Shown here piece after piece: positions 18,746 to 27,296 of a DNA stretch of 64,000 bases. Under the pieces are notes generated by a model. The model was not told the origin of the DNA. It saw only the letters and a list, made by a program, of their open reading frames with translations, and made no database searches. Source of the DNA: an uncultured Roseicyclus sp. (GTDB taxonomy: Bacteria > Pseudomonadota > Alphaproteobacteria > Rhodobacterales > Rhodobacteraceae); the NCBI RefSeq assembly GCF_937892565.1, contig NZ_CALAHQ010000066.1:1-64000 (forward strand), read 5' to 3'. The first letter of the stretch is position 1. Every line of letters begins with the position of its first letter. Position numbers and translations under genes: made by a program.

Positions 18746-20236
18746 ATGGCCCAAGATCGCAAACAGCCCCGCCCCAAGGCAGAGCCGCCCAAAGGGTTCC
18801 GCGACTATTTCGGCGCCGAGGTGCTGGAACGCCAGCAGATGCTCGATGCCATCGCGCGCGTCTATCACGCTCATGGCTTTGACCCGCTGGAAACCGCCGC
18901 CGTCGAAACCGTCGAGGCGCTGGGCAAATTCCTGCCGGATGTCGACCGGCCCAATGCCGGGGTCTTTTCCTGGCAGGAGGACGAGGGCGAGGGCGGCACA
19001 TGGCTGGCGCTGCGCTATGACATGACCGCGCCCTTGGCGCGTGTGGCCGCGCAATACCGCAACGACCTGCCCAGCCCCTATCGCCGCTATGCCATGGGCC
19101 CTGTGTGGCGCAACGAAAAGCCGGGGCCGGGCCGCTTCCGGCAGTTCTACCAATGCGATGCGGATACCGTTGGCGCGGCATCCGTGGCCGCCGATGCCGA
19201 GATCTGCGCCATGCTGGCCGAGGCGCTCGAGGCCGTGGGGATCGAGCGGGGCGACTACATCGTGCGGATCAACAACCGCAAGGTGCTGAACGGCGTGCTC
19301 GAGGTCGCGGGGCTGTCGGGCGATGACAAGGACCATGAACGCGGCATCGTGCTGCGCGCCATCGACAAGCTTGACCGTCTGGGCGAAGCGGGCGTGCGCG
19401 CGTTGATGGGCGCGGGCCGCAAGGATGACAGCGGCGATTTCACCCAAGGCGCCGGTCTGTCGGCAGAGCAGGCCGATGTGATCATGGGCTTCATGGCCGC
19501 GCGCCGCGACACCGCCGCCCAGACAGTGGCGCGGCTGCACGACCTGGTCGCGGGCTCCGACATCGGGCGCGAAGGCGTGGCCGAGTTGGAAACGATCGCC
19601 GACCTCCTCGCCGCCCAGGGCTATGGCCCCGACCGCATCGTGATCGATCCGTCGGTCGTGCGGGGCTTGGGCTATTACACCGGCCCGGTCTATGAGGCGG
19701 AACTGACCTTTGAAATCCTCGACGAAAAGGGCCGTCCGCGCCAGTTCGGCAGCGTGGCGGGGGGCGGGCGCTATGATGATCTGGTCAAGCGCTTCACGGG
19801 GCAGGAGGTGCCTGCCACGGGTGTTTCCATCGGGGTGGATCGCCTGCTGGCCGCGCTGCGCGCCAAGGGGCGGCTGTCGGGTGCAACCCAGGGCCCCGTC
19901 ATCGTCACCGTGATGGATCGCGACCGCATGGCCGATTATCAGCGCATGGCGGCGGATCTGCGCGCGGCGGGTATCCGCGCCGAGGTCTATCTGGGCAACC
20001 CCAGGAATTTCGGCAACCAGCTCAAATATGCCGACAAGCGCGGGTCGCCCGTGGCCATCATTCAGGGCGGTGACGAGGCCGCGCGCGGCGTGGTGCAGAT
20101 CAAGGATCTGATCCTTGGCGCCAAGCTGGCCGGGGAGGCGACGCTGGAAGAATGGAAATCCCAGCCCGCGCAGGTTGAGGTGCCGCTGGCCGATCTGGTG
20201 GCCCGGACCCGCGCCATTCTGGATCGCCACAGGTGA
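18746..20236 (+). CDS. hisS: Histidyl-tRNA synthetase
   Basis: A 496-residue class II synthetase. Motif 2 appears as [17 protein letters not shown], the histidine-specific signatures are [10 protein letters not shown] and GGGRYDDLV, and motif 3 is [11 protein letters not shown] prefer the ATG at 18746 (MAQDRKQ) because AGGGA lies about 10 bases upstream; the in-frame ATG at 18737 is only two bases from that site. The gene overlaps hisZ as GTGA, so the synthetase is coupled to the first enzyme of histidine synthesis. Confidence 0.95.
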   Translation: MAQDRKQPRPKAEPPKGFRDYFGAEVLERQQMLDAIARVYHAHGFDPLETAAVETVEALGKFLPDVDRPNAGVFSWQEDEGEGGTWLALRYDMTAPLARVAAQYRNDLPSPYRRYAMGPVWRNEKPGPGRFRQFYQCDADTVGAASVAADAEICAMLAEALEAVGIERGDYIVRINNRKVLNGVLEVAGLSGDDKDHERGIVLRAIDKLDRLGEAGVRALMGAGRKDDSGDFTQGAGLSAEQADVIMGFMAARRDTAAQTVARLHDLVAGSDIGREGVAELETIADLLAAQGYGPDRIVIDPSVVRGLGYYTGPVYEAELTFEILDEKGRPRQFGSVAGGGRYDDLVKRFTGQEVPATGVSIGVDRLLAALRAKGRLSGATQGPVIVTVMDRDRMADYQRMAADLRAAGIRAEVYLGNPRNFGNQLKYADKRGSPVAIIQGGDEAARGVVQIKDLILGAKLAGEATLEEWKSQPAQVEVPLADLVARTRAILDRHR

Positions 20237-21342
20237 GCGGGAAATCCGCCCTCCGGGCCGAGGCGGCGCGGCTTTTGGCCCTTTTTGTCGCGGCGGGCGC
20301 CACACCCGTCGAGGCCGATCTGCTGCTGCCCGCCGAAACGCTTCTGGATCTCTATGGCGAGGATATCCGCGCGCGCGCCTATGTGACCCATGACCCCGAC
20401 CGGGGCGAATTGATGCTGCGCCCCGATTTCACCGTGCCGGTGGTGCAGATGCACATGCAGGGCGGCGCCGACCCCGCTCGCTATTGCTATCAGGGCGAGG
20501 TGTTTCGCACCCAGGCCGCCGGTTCCGGGCGGCCCAGCGAATACCTTCAGGTGGGCTATGAGGTCTTTGACCGCGCCGACCCCACCCGCGCCGACGCCGA
20601 AGTCTTCGCGCTGTTTGCCCGTGCGCTGGGCGCGCTTGATCTGCGTGCGGTGACCGGTGATATCAGCATTGTGTCGGCGGCCATCGACACGCTGGCCACG
20701 TCGGAGGCGCGCAAGGCCGCGCTGCGCCGGCATATCTGGCGGCCGCGTCGGTTTCGCGCGCTGATCGACCGGTTTACCGGCAAGCAACCTGCACCGCCCG
20801 CGCGCGCGGCCCTGATTGCGGCGATGGCGGCCAAGGGCGGCGAGGGCTTGATGGCCAAGGCCGGGCCCGAGATCGGCCTGCGCGCCCGCCAAGAGGTGAC
20901 CGAGCGGCTCGAGGCGCTGCTCGCCGATGCCGCCACCCCGCCCATCCCCGCCCCTCAGGCCGAGGTGCTGAGCGCGATCCTGACCCTCAAGGCGATGATG
21001 CCGGACGCCCATGAACAATTGCGCGATATCTGTGTCGATCTGCCGGGGTTGCAGCCCGCCGTTGACCGGCTCGAGGCGCGGATGCAGGCGCTTGGCGCCG
21101 CCGGTGTCGATGTCGCCCATCTGCCGTTCGAGGCAAGCTTTGGGCGCACCACGATGGAATACTATGACGGTTTCGTCTTCGGGTTTCTGGTGCCGACCCG
21201 ACCCGATCTGCCGCTGGTGGCATCGGGCGGGCGCTATGATGCGCTGACGCGGATTTTGGGGGCGGGGCGCGCCATTCCGGCGGTGGGCGGTGTGATCCGG
21301 CCGGAACTGGTGCTGCGGCTGGCCGCGGGAGGGGCGCCATGA
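20233..21342 (+). CDS. hisZ: ATP phosphoribosyltransferase regulatory subunit
   Basis: A 369-residue paralogue of the HisS catalytic core that lacks the anticodon domain and acts as the regulatory subunit of short-form HisG. Visible class II relics are [11 protein letters not shown], the motif 2-like YQGEVFRTQ and [11 protein letters not shown] near the C-terminus. It begins with GTG inside the hisS stop (GTGA) and ends in an ATGA overlap with hisG. Pairing with a 230-residue HisG directly downstream supports the HisZ call over a second HisS. Confidence 0.93.
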   Translation: MSGKSALRAEAARLLALFVAAGATPVEADLLLPAETLLDLYGEDIRARAYVTHDPDRGELMLRPDFTVPVVQMHMQGGADPARYCYQGEVFRTQAAGSGRPSEYLQVGYEVFDRADPTRADAEVFALFARALGALDLRAVTGDISIVSAAIDTLATSEARKAALRRHIWRPRRFRALIDRFTGKQPAPPARAALIAAMAAKGGEGLMAKAGPEIGLRARQEVTERLEALLADAATPPIPAPQAEVLSAILTLKAMMPDAHEQLRDICVDLPGLQPAVDRLEARMQALGAAGVDVAHLPFEASFGRTTMEYYDGFVFGFLVPTRPDLPLVASGGRYDALTRILGAGRAIPAVGGVIRPELVLRLAAGGAP

Positions 21343-22031
21343 CGATCCGTTTGGCTGTGCCGTCCAAGGGGCGGCTGATGGAGAAAACCTTTGGCTGGTT
21401 CGCCGAGCGCGGGGTCGAGATGCGCCGCACCGGGTCCGAGCGCGAATATGCCGCCGCCGTTGATGGCGTGGATGTGGAATTGATGCTGCTGTCGGCGGGC
21501 GAGATCCCGCGCGAACTGGCCGCGGGGCGCATCCATCTGGGCGTCACGGGATCCGATCTTGTGCAAGAACGCATCCCCGCCTGGGATCAGACGGTCGAAG
21601 TGGTGGCGCCGATGGGCTTTGGTCATGCCGATCTGGTGATCGCCGTGCCCGCCTTCTGGATCGATGTCGCCACGCTGGACGATCTGGATGCCGTGGCGGC
21701 CGCCTTTCGGCGCCAGCATGGCTTTCGGCTGCGGGTTGCCACGAAATACCACCGCCTTGTGCGCGATTTCCTGCGCGAGGCGGGGGTGGCCGATTATCAA
21801 TTGGTCGACAGCCAGGGTGCCACCGAAGGCACCGTGGCCCATGGCACCGCCGAGGCGATTGCCGACATCACCTCTACCGGTGAGACGCTGCGTGCCAATC
21901 ACCTGAAAATCCTTGAGGATGGGCTTATCCACCGGTCCGAGGCGACGCTGTTTCGCGCGCGCGGCGCAGACTGGGGCGCGGTCGAAAAAGCGGCACTGGC
22001 CGATCTGGTCGCCCGCATCGGCGCAGCCTGA
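21339..22031 (+). CDS. hisG: ATP phosphoribosyltransferase, short form
   Basis: A 230-residue catalytic subunit for the first step of histidine synthesis (ATP + PRPP). It has the N-terminal IRLAVPSKGRLMEKT and the C-terminal PRPP-binding segment VDSQGATEGTVAHGTAEAIADI-like region (about 155-175) ending in ADITSTGETL. It is the short form without the C-terminal regulatory domain, so it needs HisZ. No clear T-run terminator follows; a small CTGACG/CGTCAG hairpin starts 14 bases after the stop. Confidence 0.95.
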   Translation: MTIRLAVPSKGRLMEKTFGWFAERGVEMRRTGSEREYAAAVDGVDVELMLLSAGEIPRELAAGRIHLGVTGSDLVQERIPAWDQTVEVVAPMGFGHADLVIAVPAFWIDVATLDDLDAVAAAFRRQHGFRLRVATKYHRLVRDFLREAGVADYQLVDSQGATEGTVAHGTAEAIADITSTGETLRANHLKILEDGLIHRSEATLFRARGADWGAVEKAALADLVARIGAA

Positions 22032-22436
22032 GGGCCGCCCCGGCCCTGACGCTGCGTCAGCGGCACCCGGACGGGTTGCCGCAACGCTGGCCCGGGATGG
22101 AACTTGGCCCCTGTCCCGGTTGTTGACACGAGGCGGCTGGCCTGTGTGGCGGTGCTGGCGGCGAGCGGGCGAAAGAAGACCATGATGGTTTCTTGCTGCC
22201 TGCGCTGTGCTGCCCTCGCATCCGCCACAGCGTCAGCCGACCCTGCACCCAAAGGCAAACCGCTTGATCCAGGCCGGGCTTCGCACATGGGCCCGAGGGC
22301 GCGCCCAACTTGCCCCTGCGGCGCGCAACGCAGGCTTGACGCCATGGCGTGACTGGTTGAGCCGATCAAGACCATGTTCGGCCCGCAACGGCCTTGCCGC
22401 CGTCAACAGCGTGAACGCCCGCATCACAAGCCGCAG
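22032..22436. other. 405-base gene-poor stretch between hisG and the DUF1489 gene
   Basis: No open frame here has a family resemblance I recognise on either strand, and none has a good ribosome site. It holds a short CTGACGCTGCGTCAG hairpin near its start. Base composition stays GC-rich. It may contain a decayed gene, but I could not read a convincing remnant. Confidence 0.5.
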
Positions 22437-22874
22437 CTAGAGCACGCCGATTTCCGCCAACGCCGTTTGCAGCGACTGGGGCAGGGCCTCTTCGGTTTCG
22501 CGGCCCTTGGGCAGGTCGCGCGGCGCATCTTCGGGTGACAGATAGCGCCAGCCCTGAAAGGGGCGCCTGGCCGTGGCAGCCACGCGGATCACTTGCGGGT
22601 TCAGGACGATGCCACACCGCATGATGCCGTCGTGACCGGTGATCTCATCAAGCCGCAAGATCGGCTGCCGGCACAGCACCAGCCCCTTGAACACCCAATA
22701 GAGCGCGCCGCCATTCAGCACCTCGCCCGCGCGTTTGGGCCACATGCGGGTGATGTGGCGCGGCAGGCCATCGGGCCCCTTTGCGCGGGCTGTTGCCTGC
22801 CAATCGGTCAGGTCTTCGACCCGTTCGGCGCCGACGCACAGCTTGATCAGATGGATTGTCCCCGACTTACCCAC
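22437..22874 (-). CDS. DUF1489 family protein
   Basis: A 145-residue conserved alphaproteobacterial protein of unknown function. The start TIHLIKLCVGAERVEDL and the later WPKRAGEVLNGGALYWV and RPFQGWRYL stretches fit DUF1489. I chose the GTG at 22874, six bases after GGAG; the longer open frame upstream reads through the nrdJ promoter region and the start of nrdJ in antisense. It is divergently placed from nrdJ with 124 bases between. No catalytic residues can be named. Confidence 0.8.
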   Translation of the reverse strand: MGKSGTIHLIKLCVGAERVEDLTDWQATARAKGPDGLPRHITRMWPKRAGEVLNGGALYWVFKGLVLCRQPILRLDEITGHDGIMRCGIVLNPQVIRVAATARRPFQGWRYLSPEDAPRDLPKGRETEEALPQSLQTALAEIGVL

Positions 22875-22998
22875 AGCTTGCTCCACAGATTCCCGAAACC
22901 CTACCGCATATCGTAGGACGTTCACGCGCCGCTGCAATCTGTTGAAGGATCGCACGGGTCGGGCTATGTAGCACATCTTCCCAAAGGAGCCACTTGCC
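22875..22998. promoter_or_regulatory. Divergent promoter region of nrdJ and the DUF1489 gene
   Basis: Contains an inverted repeat CCTAC-N8-GTAGG at 22900-22917, roughly 80 bases before the nrdJ start. A DnaA-box-like TTACCCACA (one mismatch to TTATCCACA) lies just to its left, at about 22867-22875. AAAGGAG lies 9 bases before the nrdJ ATG. Regulatory use of the inverted repeat is inference; it does not match the NrdR box well. Confidence 0.4.
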
Positions 22999-25272
22999 AT
23001 GTCGCGTTTCGCTGCCCCCATTGCCGAGCAAATCTGGGACATGAAATACCGTTTGAAACAGGCGGATGGCATGCCGCTGGACCAATCGGTCGAGGATACC
23101 TGGCGCCGCATCGCCCGCGCGCTGGCCTCGGTCGAACATGACACCGCGGAATGGGAAGATCGGTTTTACACCGCGCTCGAGGATTTCAAATACCTGCCTG
23201 CGGGCCGGATCGTGGCGGGGGCTGGCACGGCGCGGTCGGTGACGCTGTTCAACTGTTTCGTCATGGGCACGGTGCCCGACAGCATGGGCGGCATTTTCGA
23301 CAATCTGCGCGAGGCGGCGCTGACCATGCAGCAGGGCGGCGGCATCGGCTATGATTTCTCGACCATCCGGCCCAAGGGGGCCGAGGTGCTGGGGGTTGCC
23401 GCCGATGCATCCGGGCCGCTTTCCTTCATGGATGTCTGGGATGCGATGTGCCGCACGATCATGTCGGCAGGCAGCCGTCGCGGCGCGATGATGGCGACCT
23501 TGCGCTGCGATCACCCCGATATCGAGGCGTTCATCGCCGCCAAATCCGATCCCGCGCGGCTCAGGATGTTCAACGTGTCCGTGCTGGTCACCGACCCCTT
23601 CATGGAGGCGGTCGCCGCCGATGGCCCGTGGGAGCTGGTCTTCGGGGGCCGCGTCTATCGCACCGTTCAGGCGCGCGATTTGTGGAACAAGATCATGCGC
23701 GCGACCTATGATTATGCCGAACCCGGCGTGATCTTCATCGACCGCATCAATGCCGAGAACAATCTCAACTATGTCGAGACGATCGCGGCGACCAACCCCT
23801 GTGGTGAACAGCCCTTGCCGCCCTATGGGGCCTGTTTGTTGGGGTCGATCAACCTGTCGCGGCTGGTCGAGGGGGCTTTTGGCCCCGATGCCCGGATCGA
23901 TGCCGGCCGCCTGTCCGATCTGGTCGCACTGGCGGTGCGGATGATGGACAATGTCGTCGATGCCTCGCGCTTTCCGCTCGAGGCGCAGGCCGCAGAAGCG
24001 CGCGCCAAGCGGCGGATCGGGCTGGGTGTCACGGGTCTGGCCGATGCGCTGGCGATGGTGGGTCTGCGCTATGGCTCGGACGCTGCGGTCGAAATGACGG
24101 GCGAATGGTTGCGTCTGATTGCCAATGCCAGCTATCGCGCCTCGGCGCTGCTGGCGGCTGAAAAGGGGGCGTTCCCGCTTTATGACGCGGCGGCTTACGC
24201 CAAGGCGCCGATGATCTTGCGGCTTGAGCCTGATGTGCAGGCGCTGATCGCCCGGCACGGGCTTCGCAATGCGCTTTTGACGTCGATCGCGCCGACGGGC
24301 ACGATTTCGCTGTTTGCGGGGAATGTGTCGTCGGGGATCGAGCCGATCTTTGCCAATTCCTACACCCGCAAGGTGCTGCAGCCCGATGGCACCCGCACCG
24401 AGGAAGAGGTGGTGGATTATGCCGTGGCGCTGTGGCGCGCGCGGATGGCCAGCGCGCCCTTGCCCGATCATTTCGTCACCGCCCAGACGCTTGCGCCGCT
24501 TGATCATGTGCGCATGCAGGCCGCCGCCCAGCCGTGGATCGACAGCTCGATTTCCAAAACCATCAACGTGCCCGCCGATATCGATTTCGAAAGCTTCAAG
24601 GATGTCTATGCCGCCGCCTATGCCAGCGGCTGCAAGGGATGCACGACCTATCGGCCCAATGACGTCACGGGAAGTGTCCTGACCGTATCCGAGGCCGAGG
24701 CCCGCCCCGAAGCATCCGCCGCAAGCGAGGCCGCCCGTGGCGAGGTCATCTATATGTCAGAGCCCCTGGATCGGCCTGCGGCCCTTGAGGGGCATACCTA
24801 CAAGGTCAAATGGCCCGACAGTGAACATGCGCTCTATATCACCATCAACGATATCGTTCTGGCCGGCCACCGCCGCCCCTTTGAGGTGTTCATCAATTCC
24901 AAGAACATGGAACATTTCGCCTGGACCGTGGCGCTGACGCGGATGATCTCTGCGGTGTTCCGGCGCGGCGGCGATGTGAGTTTCGTGGTCGAGGAACTGA
25001 AAGCCGTGTTCGATCCGCGCGGGGGCGCGTGGATGAACGGCAAATATGTGCCCTCGATCCTTGCGGCCATCGGCGGTGTGATCGAACGGCACATGGTCTC
25101 GATCGGGTTCATCGCGGGCGAGGGGATGGGCCTGAAATCCGACCCGCAGGCCGAGGTGGTCAATCTGGGCCACAAGCCCGGCCCGGCCTGTCCGTCGTGC
25201 GGGCAATATGACATGCGCATGGCTGAGGGATGTCTAACCTGCAACAGCTGTGGTTATTCGAAATGCAGCTGA
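22999..25272 (+). CDS. nrdJ: Adenosylcobalamin-dependent (class II) ribonucleotide reductase
   Basis: A 757-residue class II reductase that makes deoxyribonucleotides using a B12-generated radical, in air or without it. The active-site pair is visible as LFNCFVMG (first Cys, near residue 82) and NPCGEQPLPPYGACLLGS (N-x-C-x-E radical site). A TSCPD-type domain lies near 595-700, and the C-terminus has the redox/zinc Cys cluster CPSCGQ...CLTCNSCG...CS. AAAGGAG precedes the ATG by 9 bases. No small subunit gene is nearby, as expected for class II. There is no obvious cobalamin riboswitch in the 124-base upstream gap. Confidence 0.93.
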   Translation: MSRFAAPIAEQIWDMKYRLKQADGMPLDQSVEDTWRRIARALASVEHDTAEWEDRFYTALEDFKYLPAGRIVAGAGTARSVTLFNCFVMGTVPDSMGGIFDNLREAALTMQQGGGIGYDFSTIRPKGAEVLGVAADASGPLSFMDVWDAMCRTIMSAGSRRGAMMATLRCDHPDIEAFIAAKSDPARLRMFNVSVLVTDPFMEAVAADGPWELVFGGRVYRTVQARDLWNKIMRATYDYAEPGVIFIDRINAENNLNYVETIAATNPCGEQPLPPYGACLLGSINLSRLVEGAFGPDARIDAGRLSDLVALAVRMMDNVVDASRFPLEAQAAEARAKRRIGLGVTGLADALAMVGLRYGSDAAVEMTGEWLRLIANASYRASALLAAEKGAFPLYDAAAYAKAPMILRLEPDVQALIARHGLRNALLTSIAPTGTISLFAGNVSSGIEPIFANSYTRKVLQPDGTRTEEEVVDYAVALWRARMASAPLPDHFVTAQTLAPLDHVRMQAAAQPWIDSSISKTINVPADIDFESFKDVYAAAYASGCKGCTTYRPNDVTGSVLTVSEAEARPEASAASEAARGEVIYMSEPLDRPAALEGHTYKVKWPDSEHALYITINDIVLAGHRRPFEVFINSKNMEHFAWTVALTRMISAVFRRGGDVSFVVEELKAVFDPRGGAWMNGKYVPSILAAIGGVIERHMVSIGFIAGEGMGLKSDPQAEVVNLGHKPGPACPSCGQYDMRMAEGCLTCNSCGYSKCS

Positions 25273-25318
25273 CGGGCGGGTCCGCTTTGCCACATTCTTG
25301 CCTTATTTCATGCGATAA

Positions 25319-25333
25319 TTAACGGTAATTTTA
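25319..25333 (+). promoter_or_regulatory. Possible CtrA-like half-site pair before the LpxR-like gene
   Basis: TTAA-CGGTAAT-TTTA matches the CtrA pattern TTAA-N7-TTAA with one mismatch, and overlaps a small inverted repeat AATTA-ACGG-TAATT. It sits about 40 bases before the start of the outer-membrane protein gene, in an unusually AT-rich spot. CtrA is an alphaproteobacterial regulator, but a 7-of-8 match is weak evidence. Confidence 0.25.
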
Positions 25334-25369
25334 GGGTGGCGCGACGGCGCCGGCGCGCAGGGTGTATCA

Positions 25370-26317
25370 ATGATGTCGATTTCGCGTCTTTTTGGGGCGG
25401 CTTTTCTTTGCTTGGGGGTGATTGCCCAAACTGCCGCTGCCCAAGACGGGCACAAGACTTTGGGATTGACATCGTTCTTTGCGAACGACGGCATCGGTGA
25501 CGGTATCGTCAAATTTCCAAGCGACGGCGCGAACGATCGCTGGCGCAGCGCCGGTGTCGGGGTCCATGCGGTGCGCGGCGAAAGCTGGTCGGGTTCGCTG
25601 CCGATGCTGCCCTTCGAGATCATCGAGTACCGCTTTCGCCTTGAGGTGATGGCGCCAGATAACCTCAGGAGGCCCGATTCCGATGATCGGCTCTTCGCGG
25701 GCAGCCTTTGGGCGGGTGCGCATACCCATCTGGCGTGGCGTGGGTTCGAGGTGACGGCCGGGGCCGATCTGGTCATCACTGGCGAGCAGTCCGGCGTGCG
25801 CCGGTTGCAAGCCAACATCTACGATTGGCTGGGCGAATCAGAGGTCAATGTCGAAGACCATCAGGTCGACGATGGCATCTATCTGCACGGCACGGGGGAA
25901 CTGGCCAAGACCTTGGCGATCGGCTGGGGCGAACTGCGCCCGTTTTTCGAAGTGCAGGCCGGGGTTGAAAACCTGTTGCGGGTGGGGGCCGATCTGACTG
26001 TTGGCGGTTTGGGACAGGGCGGATTGCGCATCCGCGAACCGATCACCGGCCAGCGGATCGCGTCGATTTCCACCATTGCCGATGGCGGCTGGTCCTTTCT
26101 TGCGGGGGCGGATGTGGCATTTGTGGCGCGTTCGATCTTTTTGCCGGAAAGCCGGGGTTATACGGTGGAACCCATGCGTTACCGGCTGCGGGCGGGGGCA
26201 AATTACGGTTTCGCCAACCGGAACCTGTTTTATGGTCTGACCTACATGTCCGAGGAATTTTCTGCCCAGACCGAAGGCCAGTTTCTTGGAACGATCAGCC
26301 TGATGCGGCGGTTCTGA
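25370..26317 (+). CDS. LpxR-like outer-membrane lipid A-modifying protein
   Basis: A 315-residue exported protein. Residues 1-25 are a signal peptide ending in TAAAQ. The mature part shows alternating short strands suited to a beta barrel, and ends with a Phe (MRRF), typical of outer-membrane barrels. The N-terminal FFANDGIGDG followed by NDRWRSAG resembles the Asn-Asp and Asp-Arg signature of the LpxR family (lipid A 3'-O-deacylase, formerly DUF2219). If the call holds, it trims an acyl chain from lipid A at the cell surface. The enzymatic activity is not proven by these residues alone. It stands alone between nrdJ and the rpsD promoter. Confidence 0.68.
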   Translation: MMSISRLFGAAFLCLGVIAQTAAAQDGHKTLGLTSFFANDGIGDGIVKFPSDGANDRWRSAGVGVHAVRGESWSGSLPMLPFEIIEYRFRLEVMAPDNLRRPDSDDRLFAGSLWAGAHTHLAWRGFEVTAGADLVITGEQSGVRRLQANIYDWLGESEVNVEDHQVDDGIYLHGTGELAKTLAIGWGELRPFFEVQAGVENLLRVGADLTVGGLGQGGLRIREPITGQRIASISTIADGGWSFLAGADVAFVARSIFLPESRGYTVEPMRYRLRAGANYGFANRNLFYGLTYMSEEFSAQTEGQFLGTISLMRRF

Positions 26318-26430
26318 CGCAGCCCGGCGGGTGCCGCACCCGGCCCCGTCGAATGCGACGCAGGTGTGGCGCCTCCGCTTCCGTCCAAATCCCGCGCGCT
26401 GACGCGTCAAGCGCCGCCGCTTGCCCGGCA

Positions 26431-26459
26431 TTGACACGCTGTCGGGTTGCCCCTAGAGA
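26431..26459 (+). promoter_or_regulatory. Sigma-70-type promoter of rpsD
   Basis: A consensus -35 TTGACA, exactly 17 bases of spacer, and -10 TAGAGA. It is the clearest vegetative promoter in the window, and would start a transcript near 26466 with a leader of about 130 bases before the rpsD GTG. Confidence 0.7.
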
Positions 26460-26465
26460 CGCGGC

Positions 26466-26594
26466 TTGTCCTCGGCCCGTGATGGGCGGGGATTCCTATT
26501 GGTGTTGGTGGCCCCCGCAAGGGAATGCCTGTCGCCCCGGCAAAATCCGGGGAAAGGACAACGCCCTCTCGAACAACGAAGAGGAGATCAGACG
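26466..26594 (+). promoter_or_regulatory. Structured 5' leader of rpsD
   Basis: The predicted leader contains CCCCGG-CAAAAT-CCGGGG as a clean hairpin and a broader GATTCC/GGGAAT pairing around it, ending at AAGAGGAG before the start codon. S4 represses its own operon in other bacteria through leader structures, so autoregulation is possible here, but this leader does not match a structure I can name. Confidence 0.4.
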
Positions 26595-27215
26595 GTGACC
26601 AAACGCACCTCTGCCAAGTATAAAATTGACCGCCGGATGGGCGAAAACATCTGGGGTCGTCCCAAATCCCCCCTCAACAAGCGCGAATATGGCCCCGGCC
26701 AGCATGGTCAGCGCCGCAAAGGCAAGGTTTCGGATTTCGGTCTGCAACTGCGCGCAAAGCAGAAGCTCAAGGGCTATTACGGCGACCTGACCGAAAAGCA
26801 GTTCCGCCGCATCTATACCGAAGCTGAACGCCGCCGCGGGGATACCGGTGAGCTTTTGATCGGTCTGCTCGAGCGCCGCTTGGATGCGGTCGTGTATCGC
26901 GCGAAATTCGTGGCGACCGTCTTTGCCGCCCGTCAGTTCGTCAACCACGGCCATGTCACCGTGAACGGTCAGCGGGTCAACATCCCCTCTTACCGCGTCA
27001 AGGATGGTGATGTGATCGAGGTGCGGCAGAAATCCAAGCAACTGGCCTTCGTGCTGGAAGCCGCACAGCTGGCCGAGCGTGACGTTCCCGATTACATCGA
27101 AGTCGATCACTCAAAGATGATCGCAACCTTCGTGCGCACCCCGGGTCTTGGCGATGTGCCGTATCCGGTCGTGATGGAACCCAAGCTCATCATCGAATAC
27201 TACGCGCAGAACTGA
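26595..27215 (+). CDS. rpsD: 30S ribosomal protein S4
   Basis: A 206-residue S4, the standard length. It has the N-terminal [19 protein letters not shown], the [11 protein letters not shown] stretch and the S4 RNA-binding domain ([12 protein letters not shown] ... [18 protein letters not shown]) near residues 95-140. It starts with GTG at 26595, fixed by GAGGAG eight bases upstream and by the family N-terminus; the open frame extends further up into the leader. It stands alone with its own promoter and terminator. Confidence 0.97.
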   Translation: MTKRTSAKYKIDRRMGENIWGRPKSPLNKREYGPGQHGQRRKGKVSDFGLQLRAKQKLKGYYGDLTEKQFRRIYTEAERRRGDTGELLIGLLERRLDAVVYRAKFVATVFAARQFVNHGHVTVNGQRVNIPSYRVKDGDVIEVRQKSKQLAFVLEAAQLAERDVPDYIEVDHSKMIATFVRTPGLGDVPYPVVMEPKLIIEYYAQN

Positions 27216-27235
27216 ATTTTCTGCACGCGATTGTC

Positions 27236-27270
27236 ATGGGCCGTGCCACTATGGCGCGGCCCATTTGTTT
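27236..27270 (+). terminator. Rho-independent terminator of rpsD
   Basis: ATGGGCCG pairs with CGGCCCAT, with an inner GCC/GGC continuation, followed by TTTGTTT. It starts about 20 bases after the rpsD stop. Confidence 0.75.
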
Positions 27271-27296
27271 GCTTGGTAACCTGACAGGAGGCCCGC

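Noticed and set aside
22875-22998. A cobalamin riboswitch for nrdJ
   Set aside because: The gap is only 124 bases and lacks a recognisable B12 box and the expected multi-stem structure.
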